Source of the DNA: a virus
DNA length: 29,659 nt
Strand: one strand, 5' to 3'
Virus record (IMG/VR): IMGVR_UViG_3300035670_000982
Span: 1-29,659 of that record
Made by a program: the position numbers and the translations under genes. Shown here one piece after another: positions 6,563 to 14,900 of this stretch. The notes beneath the pieces are model-generated. The model saw only the letters and a program-made list of their open reading frames with translations, did no database searches and was not told the origin of the DNA. The stretch's first letter is position 1; the number at the start of each line of letters is the position of its first letter.

Positions 6563-9500
6563 TTATGAAACCTGCCTAAGAACCATTTGCTGGGTAAAAT
6601 TATTACCTATCGTTCTATTATATGATATCACCCAATAATCAGTATTTGTAATTCCAAGAGCTGTAAATGTTGTAATCCTTACCCGATCTCCAAGCTGAAT
6701 TTTTGGCATTATTACACTCGTAATGTTTAAAATTGGCACTGGAATTTGTGTTTTAGAGATAATAAAATCAGCAATCTTTTGTGCATGAACAGCATCATTA
6801 ATAAAGTTACTTTGAATTGTTATATCTTTAAGACCATATTTTTTAATACTTTCAGTAACGGATGCTGTCTGTGATTTAATGTCAGAATTTTGTTCTGAAA
6901 TTTCAACCGGAATACCAGCAATTGATGTAGCGTATGGATAGCGCGTTTCACGATCTTCACCAGCAAGCATAACAATTTTTTCAACTGGAGCTGTATTTGC
7001 CGCAGCAATAATTAGCTCTGCGCCATAAGCATATGGAATGTATTTATGAATCTCAAGAAGATCTGGCTCATCTATTCTAATTGCTGTTATGAATGGGGTC
7101 TGAACATTAAATGCTGGCGCTTTCTGGAATGAGACATTAAAGTATTTAACCTCTCTGATCTTTGATGCATTTCCGTTATCAATGGAATGAGAAGTGGGGT
7201 TTGTTTGAAACTGCCCTCTTTCAAGATTATTAAATGAATTACCAGTTTTAGAATTATATTTAATTATTTCGCTACCGATCTTGATATATCCAGCGTTTGG
7301 AAATGGGATATCGCTGTTTGATGAATAATATGCAACATTTGCATTAGATGTAAGATTTGCAGAAAGAGTAACAGTGGTTATTGTCGTATCGTTTTCAACA
7401 TTCCAAAGGGCTTGACGGGCATCTAATGCTTTCTGCAAACCAGATAGCGGAACATCAACTTTATTACACTGGAGCTGAACTGTGTAACTCCCATCAATAA
7501 TATATGTTGAATCGCTTAGCGTTGTTTGGACATTTGCATGCTGATCAATTGATGTTTCAAAGAATCTGTAGAAGTGTTCATACTTGGCTTTACCCAGTTC
7601 ATCAATATACAATCGACCAATATCCGCAAAGGTAATATCATCAATTATCTGTTTTAAGCTAGAGTTATTTCCATACAAAAATGCAAAGTTTGTTAATGGC
7701 TGAATCTGAGATTCCGAATACCTATCTTTAACTTGTTTTGTAGTTAAGAATTGATTATAAATTTGGAATTCATCAACTATGAAACTTCTAATTGTTGATG
7801 GGGCTACTTCACCAACATTCGCTGTGAATGACGCTCCACGGCCGCCTATTGTGATATCAGAAACAAATGCAATCGGAATCCCAGTCAAAACTGTATTTGA
7901 TTTTAAATCACCGTTTACATAATAGTAAAGACTTGATCCATCAAATGTTGCGACAATATGGCTAAATACACTATTTGAAAGTGCTGTATTGGAAGACACC
8001 GTTTCAGTTGTAACAACAGAGTTTGCTAATGTTTTTATCTTAAATCCATTTGAAGAGCTGTTGTTAAAAAATTCAAAGCCGCTTGTTGGTGAACTATTAG
8101 CCCAAGTGCTAATATATTCACCATCGCTATCAAATGAGCCAGCATTAAACTTTCCATAAAATTCAACTGTCCATCTGCCAGTGTAGAGAGAAGAGTTTGA
8201 ATTTGTAATGTTAATACTATCGTGCATCGGGATTCTAATATATGCATTAGACTCCAATAATACTGATCCATCTTTCGTTTCAGACACTAAACCAGTTGGC
8301 TGACTGAGTTTTGGATTATTTATATAAACACCGTTATTTCGCATATGATATGCATTGGCAACAGTAAGATCCTGTGAAGCATTTCTTGTTCCGATTGAAT
8401 CAAATGTTGCTATTGTTGTGCATTCATTTGCAGTTACAATGGTATCAGAACCGGCTCCAACAACTTTATAAAGTGCAAGTCTAAAATTAGAAGATGCCCC
8501 ACTGTTATAAGAATGATAAAACTCAATCCTTATTTTTCTTGGAACACCGGCTGTTAAATTGACCGTGCTACTTTGAAGTCTTGTATTTGATTCATAAGTA
8601 TTCCACTTATTTAAAATAAGCGCATCATCAAGATATAGCCTTACTCCTCCGCCAGTAATATAAATAACTAAGTTTTGATTTCCACTTGCCAACGGAATAT
8701 AATAGCCATCAATAACGCCATTATAATAATCTGAATAAACTGTTTCATTTGTCCCAGTAAAAGAATAATCTACCAATTGAACAGCATTTGAAGAGTTTGA
8801 TGAAATATTTTTAGAAAGTGCAACAAATGATGGGCTAACAAATCTTGTCTCTCCAAGAGCCAAATCCATCTTTGTCAATTGTCGATCTAAAGCATCAGCC
8901 AATATATCTTTAACAGAAATGTCTTTTTTATTTGATGGCATTCCCCAAAATCTTGCCCGTAATCCATTAGATGGGATAATATCATTTCCGCTTCTATCAA
9001 TAGTTTCTTCTTTAAATGAATAACTGGCTATTGCGCCTCTTTCAAGAGCGCCTTGAGAATATGTGCTTAATTTTTCAATATCTGCTTGAGGGAAGTTTGA
9101 TCTCATCAATAGATTTTTTACTGCATCTCCGACATACGAATTCTGTAAAAGAAAACCATATTTGATTGTTTTTTCAACCAAATACTTAGTCCAATCCTGC
9201 ATCGTTGCTCCAACCGTCATGGATGATGAAGCAGTATTCCATTCATCAATATAATATGTTCCATTTTTTACATATTCATACACTTCAAACTTTACAGAAG
9301 ATAGTGAGCTGTGAGATGTAGCCGTTGTCCCAGCATAACCGCGTTCAACAACATTTAATGTATCTGGGAGCGTTACACCAGAGCACAAGATAAGTTCCTC
9401 AGATTGAGTTCCCTTATCTAAAATAACAACAAAATAATTTCCAGCGCCGCCAGATGGGAATACCGTAGTGTCATTAACTATTAAACTAGTTGTTGTTGAA

Positions 9501-10495
9501 TTTGCATTTGCTGTTAAGAATGTATCAAGATAAACATTATCTATGTAATCATCAGATGGCTTTTTAATTCTCCAACCTGAATAGATATCAACTTTTAACT
9601 CTTTTTTAAGATACTTGCCATAATCTGAATTATTATCAAAGATATTGAACTTTTTAGTTGTATTATCAAATTCGACAGATGCAGTCCCCATCTCACTGCC
9701 GCCAATCGGCAGACTTGTCTCATGCACATCCCTAGTCCTATTGAGCGACATTGAAATTACATAATCGCTCATATCTTCTTCATACAGTGGAACAACTTCT
9801 TGTATCCGTGCATTATCTGACGGGTTGCGAGTGCTATGAGCAACAACTCTTATTTTTGCTATATTTTGTGTAGATAAAGCAGGTGATAAAATGTGTTCTT
9901 TATAATATGTATTTAATGGAATTAAATCGCTAAAAGATACAACAACATTATTGGATGCATCATAAGCGTAAATTGTATAATTTGCTATTCTTCCATAATA
10001 TTCAGATGTAACAATCTTTATCTTATTTACTTTTCTAGCTGTAAATGTAGCTTCAATATATGGATCTGTAATAAATCCATATCCTGTATATGTTCCATGC
10101 AAAGAAGCGTTGCTTTGACTACCAGACCACCACCCAAACTCTAAATTGCCGCCAACCTGTGTATTTGCAAGATCTGTCGTTATTAAAGATGGCATGGTGT
10201 ACCAAGTGCCATCTGCCTTTATAACATCGCCATCCTTGTCCTTAGCGCCTGCTACACCCCATGTAAACGATTGCCTTTCAATGCCATTAAAAGCCTCAGA
10301 AGCTGAGAAGTAGAACCCAATTTCGGGGTATGAAGTATTAGCATGAGCGCTGTTAGTCGTCACAGCAAGATTATCAAGATGGCGACTATCTAACCAAGTC
10401 ACTACTACTTTTGGCTTAATCTTTTGCGCCTTAGCCGCAATAGCGGTATTAAAGTCTGATGACAGGTCTTTATTGTATTGATCAACTGTAATCAT
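6563..10495 (-). CDS. Large multidomain minor tail protein (discoidin-like, PA14-like and LamG-like domains)
   Basis: A 1310-residue protein. Residues about 45-235 look like a discoidin/galactose-binding-like beta-sandwich. Residues 245-300 (SLNRTRDVHETSLPIGGSEMG) resemble tail-hub proteins. Residues about 575-680 (VRLYLDDALILNKW, RKIRIEFYHSY) fit a PA14/GLEYA carbohydrate-binding domain, and about 740-920 (WTVEFYGKF, HIVATFDGSSLYYYVNGDL) a concanavalin/LamG domain. Two paralogous tail motifs, VVERGYAGTTATSHS (about 383-397) and LERGQFQTNPTSHS (1091-1104), bracket these inserts. The C-terminus (QLGDRVRITTF, DYWVISYNRTI) matches hub proteins. It probably combines baseplate hub and glycan-binding roles at the tail tip. 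The start overlaps the upstream stop (ATGA) with GAGGAGG just before it. Confidence 0.8.
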   Translation of the reverse strand: MITVDQYNKDLSSDFNTAIAAKAQKIKPKVVVTWLDSRHLDNLAVTTNSAHANTSYPEIGFYFSASEAFNGIERQSFTWGVAGAKDKDGDVIKADGTWYTMPSLITTDLANTQVGGNLEFGWWSGSQSNASLHGTYTGYGFITDPYIEATFTARKVNKIKIVTSEYYGRIANYTIYAYDASNNVVVSFSDLIPLNTYYKEHILSPALSTQNIAKIRVVAHSTRNPSDNARIQEVVPLYEEDMSDYVISMSLNRTRDVHETSLPIGGSEMGTASVEFDNTTKKFNIFDNNSDYGKYLKKELKVDIYSGWRIKKPSDDYIDNVYLDTFLTANANSTTTSLIVNDTTVFPSGGAGNYFVVILDKGTQSEELILCSGVTLPDTLNVVERGYAGTTATSHSSLSSVKFEVYEYVKNGTYYIDEWNTASSSMTVGATMQDWTKYLVEKTIKYGFLLQNSYVGDAVKNLLMRSNFPQADIEKLSTYSQGALERGAIASYSFKEETIDRSGNDIIPSNGLRARFWGMPSNKKDISVKDILADALDRQLTKMDLALGETRFVSPSFVALSKNISSNSSNAVQLVDYSFTGTNETVYSDYYNGVIDGYYIPLASGNQNLVIYITGGGVRLYLDDALILNKWNTYESNTRLQSSTVNLTAGVPRKIRIEFYHSYNSGASSNFRLALYKVVGAGSDTIVTANECTTIATFDSIGTRNASQDLTVANAYHMRNNGVYINNPKLSQPTGLVSETKDGSVLLESNAYIRIPMHDSINITNSNSSLYTGRWTVEFYGKFNAGSFDSDGEYISTWANSSPTSGFEFFNNSSSNGFKIKTLANSVVTTETVSSNTALSNSVFSHIVATFDGSSLYYYVNGDLKSNTVLTGIPIAFVSDITIGGRGASFTANVGEVAPSTIRSFIVDEFQIYNQFLTTKQVKDRYSESQIQPLTNFAFLYGNNSSLKQIIDDITFADIGRLYIDELGKAKYEHFYRFFETSIDQHANVQTTLSDSTYIIDGSYTVQLQCNKVDVPLSGLQKALDARQALWNVENDTTITTVTLSANLTSNANVAYYSSNSDIPFPNAGYIKIGSEIIKYNSKTGNSFNNLERGQFQTNPTSHSIDNGNASKIREVKYFNVSFQKAPAFNVQTPFITAIRIDEPDLLEIHKYIPYAYGAELIIAAANTAPVEKIVMLAGEDRETRYPYATSIAGIPVEISEQNSDIKSQTASVTESIKKYGLKDITIQSNFINDAVHAQKIADFIISKTQIPVPILNITSVIMPKIQLGDRVRITTFTALGITNTDYWVISYNRTIGNNFTQQMVLRQVS

Positions 10496-11565
10496 CAGAC
10501 CTCCTCAAGTGAAAGTGAGCAATCAAAATAGTATACATCATCAACCAAGTCTCTTCTTATAAGATTCTCAGAATAATTAGTTATAAAAACATCTACATTT
10601 TCTTCTGTATATGGCGTTGTACCGTTTTCATCTTGCTTAACTATTGTAAGCGTATGAACATCTCCATCTTTTGATTTTTTCTTAATAAAATTACGAGATG
10701 CTCTTAAGTCAACTGTTTTAGTTTCATAATTTGGTATAAATCGCCACTGAAGATTAAAGACTCTTTTACCGCCTGCTAAAGATGCAGTATTTTTATAATA
10801 CCTTGATGTATCACCCTGCCAGTTGTTATTTTCTATATATATCGGAGCAACTGCAACATCAAGCTGTCTATTTTGATTTGTAAGAGGTATACCATCAAGC
10901 ATTAGAAGTGTTCTAATAAGGCTAAAGTCTGCAGTAATTGAATCACTAAACCTTATTGCTTGAGCAATAATATTTGTATTACTGAATATTGTAATTTTTG
11001 CAGAAACAAGAATGATATCCCCAGCTACTGTAAGATTTACATTGCCGCTCATTGAAGAGCTTATAAATTTAATTAATCTGCCTAGAGCTGTAAGATTTGA
11101 TGTTACAGATATTGAAGAAATTCCAAAGGCAGTCTTTGAAATTGCCGCTGTGAGATTAGAATCCCCAGTTGCAGATACCGATGCCAAAGCTATCTTGAAT
11201 ATAGAAACTGAAGCATTTGAATTTGCTTGGATCGCAGATTGAGCAAATGCAATCTTTGCTCCAGCAACTGTAAGATTTGATGTTGCAGATATTGAACATT
11301 CCGCAAGTTTTACTCTTGTTCCAAGAGTTAATGTAGCTCCATCGCAAACTATGTTTGCCGAAGCATACGCAATCTTTACTATTGATATAGAAGTATTTGA
11401 ATTGGCATCAATTTGTGATGAAACAAATGCAATCTTTTGTGATTGAACAACAACATTTGATTCAATCTGAATTGAGGCGGCAATTGCTCGATAATCATCT
11501 GGGGTAAAGAAATCTATACCGCTAGAAAATGGATCAGAAAAGCTAAAGATGCTATTAGACGACAT
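10495..11565 (-). CDS. Distal tail protein with N-terminal 20-residue repeat domain
   Basis: A 356-residue protein in two parts. Residues about 30-205 contain roughly eight imperfect repeats of 18-22 residues beginning KIAF/KIAY/KLAE/KIAL and containing ANSN, TSNLT or NVNLT, with regular alternation of hydrophobic and Ser/Asn positions, suggesting a beta-solenoid or stacked-strand domain. The C-terminal part (about 215-356) is homologous to the downstream-encoded-side neighbour at 11568-11984: NYETKTVDLRASR and NYSENLIRRDL correspond to SHEKTIDGRKAR and SYSETLIRRDI. It therefore appears to be a duplicated distal-tail-type protein that gained a repeat domain. The preceding stop is two bases upstream, with GAGG as ribosome site. 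Likely part of the tail tip or tail surface. Confidence 0.75.
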   Translation of the reverse strand: MSSNSIFSFSDPFSSGIDFFTPDDYRAIAASIQIESNVVVQSQKIAFVSSQIDANSNTSISIVKIAYASANIVCDGATLTLGTRVKLAECSISATSNLTVAGAKIAFAQSAIQANSNASVSIFKIALASVSATGDSNLTAAISKTAFGISSISVTSNLTALGRLIKFISSSMSGNVNLTVAGDIILVSAKITIFSNTNIIAQAIRFSDSITADFSLIRTLLMLDGIPLTNQNRQLDVAVAPIYIENNNWQGDTSRYYKNTASLAGGKRVFNLQWRFIPNYETKTVDLRASRNFIKKKSKDGDVHTLTIVKQDENGTTPYTEENVDVFITNYSENLIRRDLVDDVYYFDCSLSLEEV

Positions 11566-11567
11566 AT

Positions 11568-11984
11568 TTATGCCTCAACCAGAGTCATATTGACATTATA
11601 ATAAGCACATTGATTTGGAATATCCCGGCGAATCAATGTCTCAGAATAAGAATCAATATAAACATTTGTATTATAAAAAGACTCAGATGGGTCAAGCTTT
11701 ATTGATAATGGTAGACTTGATGGCGTTCGTGCTAATTGAAGCAAATAATCTCTTGCCTTTCTACCATCAATAGTTTTCTCATGAGAATTTGGCAAATATT
11801 GAAAAGATAGGCTGTATGAATATTTATTGTTTTTAATAAATCTTCTTTTATTCCCATTAGCAAGTTCTGAGGAAACAGAATTAATTCTAAATCCTCCATC
11901 AAATACACGACCATGTTCAGTAATTTCTTGTCCATTTATGACAATCAAATGAGTAATTCCTGGCTGTTGATTTTGTATCGTCAT
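11568..11984 (-). CDS. Distal tail-type protein
   Basis: A 138-residue protein encoded directly after the tape measure gene with a TAATG overlap, the position of the distal tail (Dit) protein in siphoviruses. It is beta-rich, lacks cysteine clusters or transmembrane segments, and has the paralogous SHEKTIDGRKAR and YSETLIRRDI motifs shared with the next gene. The Dit call rests on position and size rather than a recognised motif. Dit proteins form the ring that joins the tail tube to the tip hub. Presence of a second, extended copy next to it is unusual and may mean the two form a hetero-ring or stacked rings. Confidence 0.7.
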   Translation of the reverse strand: MTIQNQQPGITHLIVINGQEITEHGRVFDGGFRINSVSSELANGNKRRFIKNNKYSYSLSFQYLPNSHEKTIDGRKARDYLLQLARTPSSLPLSIKLDPSESFYNTNVYIDSYSETLIRRDIPNQCAYYNVNMTLVEA

Positions 11985-14900
11985 TACAATCCCTGATTAA
12001 TACCGCTGTAACTTGTGAATGTTCTGGATTCAAGACCGGCCGCTTTTTGATTTCTAGGGACAACATTCACATTGTATTCTTTCATCATTGACTTGAACCA
12101 TTCTTCTTGACCAATAAAGTTTTCAACCTGAATATTAACAGTGCTTACACTATTTACAGAAACGCCATTAACTGGTGGGGTTGAAGACCTAGGAGTGCTA
12201 AATCTTGAAGGAACATATCCACCCATTTTATACTTAGGTAGACTATAGTTATTTAATTTTGTTAATGTAGCAACTCCAAGTCTTTTAACAGCTGCGGCAT
12301 TAAGGACAAACTCTCCGCCATGTAAAATTGCAGGAATTTCTCTTGTAGTCGGAGCATTTAAGTAACCACCAGTTTGCATTCTTGCCATTAATGCTGCTCT
12401 TCTTGCCGCATCTGCTGTTGGGAATCTAATTCCAGTCCCAGTTGGAGCTGGCCCCATAATAGTTGTTATTCCAGAAGTTCTTGTGGGCATTGCACCATAT
12501 GGGGTGACAACATATCCACCAGTTCCAGCACCACCACCAGCTCCAGAACCAGCAGCATCCTTTGCAGCGTCTGCAGCAGCGTCAATGGCTGCCTTTAATT
12601 CAATCCATTTCTTAATTGCAGGATCCAACAATCCAAGCATCTTATTGCGAAGATCCTCATTATATTTAAGAGTCTTTTCAAATTCACGTTTAATAGTTTC
12701 ATTGCCATCAGCAATTGCATCTGCAAATACTTTTGTTGGATCTGAATCTGCGAACGCTTTTTCAAATGGTGTAATAAATGCTGTTTTTACTTCAGAAAGT
12801 AATGTTGTAAATATACCAAGAACTTCTGTCTTGAATGTACCTGTTTCGCCTCTAATACCACCAGTTATTTCACCATATTTTTCAATAATTTCGGGAGCTG
12901 ATGTTTCAAATTTGCCGCCAATATCAACAAGCATTCCAAGCGTAATTCCAATGACAGAATCAGACATCTGCTTGGTAACGCCAAGGAATGTGTTATCTGC
13001 TTCTGATCCAAGACCGTATTTAGCTTGAGCAAGACCAACTAATTCATCAAGAGGTCCAGCAAATGCACCAAGGGCTTTTCCGAAATCATCAACAGTATTT
13101 GGCATACGCTCAGCAATTGTTGTGCTAAATTTCTCAAACATCTTTCCGAATTCAAGATTATTATTATCAGCATATTGCGTTGAAAGATTTCTCAATTCCA
13201 TTAACTGAGCTTCATATTGCTCTATTGTGACTGGAGCAATTCTAGTAATATGTTCTGCGGCATCTTGGAATTTCTCCATTGATTCATCAAAGAATCGGCC
13301 AGCCAATTCACGGGCTTCATTGATTGCTTCTCTAAGCGCTTCAAGGTTTTCTTTTGCTAAGTCTTTTCTTCTTGATTCATCTAATGATGCCAACTCTTGG
13401 TTTGATTCCCTAGCAGCATTGATTTCATCCAGATCCATAAGTCTTGCATCGTCAATACGACCTTCATAAATAGCCAATGCGCGATTTCTTACATATTGTT
13501 GCTGTCTCAAAGAAGCATCATCAATAATCTTTCTACGATTTACTTCATACTCTTTCTTTCTAGTAAGTGATTCTTCTGCCTGCTCAAGCTTCATCAGTGT
13601 TCTAATCTGAATATCAAAAACCTTCAGCGCGGATTCTTTTTGCTTATTTAGAGCCTTAGTTGATTCAGAAACAAACTTCTTTATTGCCTGAGAGAAGCGG
13701 TCTACAACGAAATCATAAAGTCTTTGAGCAGCGTCTTCTAATCCCTCTTTAATTTTATTTTTAATTTTATCCATTGCATCTTCAACACCATCTGTGTTTC
13801 CAAGAGCATTTGTAATAGCTTCATTACCGGCTTTGCCAAATTTTGTAGCTTCTGTTTTTACGCTTGGGATACCTAAAGTAATTGCATTTGTTGATTTTTT
13901 AACTCCAAGAGATGCTGCCTTATCAAGACCTTTTGTAACTACATTTCCAACACCTTGCATTGCTTTTGTAGCAAAGTTGCCTATACCCTGTATAGCGCTC
14001 TTACCAATATCAAACACTTTACCAACAATTGGAATTTTAGAAAATGCATCAAGAACTTTACTAATAGCAGTAACAATAACTTTAACAATACCTACACCCA
14101 TCCCGATGAATAGATTGATAACCCCTTTAGCAACTGAAGCAACGCCAGCAATTAGGAATTTAAATGCATCACCCCAATTGCCTTTGAAAATACTGACGAC
14201 TGCCATAACGATGTTTATAATTCCATACATGTATGGCTGAATGACTCCGATAACAAATTGCTTAATCAGGCCAGCAACAAATTCAACTGCTTTTGATATC
14301 CCAATAAATATATTTGCAATTCCAGAACCAGCGGCTTTTGCACCATCACTACCACGACCAAACTGTGCAAAAAGATCCTGAACCGGTCTAATAACTTCCG
14401 ATATTGCATCTTTAATAAGATTAAATGCCTTCTTTAATGAATCCCAAGCTGCAGTTGCTCCTCTAATCTTATCCATGTTTTTAATAACAAGGAATACAAC
14501 AGCAGCAATACCTGCAATGACTGCCCCCACACCGCTAAATAGTAATGCCATTTTAAATATTTTTGCTGAAACTGTTGCTAATTTAAATCCTTGAGCTAAA
14601 CCACCAATACCCGCTTTTAATTTTCCAAAGATAGTTACCTTACCGCCAAGACCTTCTACTTGTCGAATATAAGCTTCAATTGAACCTGTAGCTGATTGCC
14701 ATGCTTTTGATTGACCAAATATTGATGATATACCAACACCTGCCGCTTGAGCAATACCAGCGCCTGTTGATGGAGCGCCAGCAGCAGTGGTTCTCATTGC
14801 TGAAATAAGACCTCTTGCTCTGCCAGCCCCTTCTTTAGCAACATCCATTCCAATACCTGCACGAGCAATAACACCGCGAATACCACCACGAGCAACACCT

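Noticed and set aside
12483-13028. 181-codon plus-strand open frame inside the tape measure gene
   Set aside because: Fully overlaps a strongly supported minus-strand gene, its Pro/Ser/Ala-rich composition mirrors the other strand, and no ribosome site was seen.
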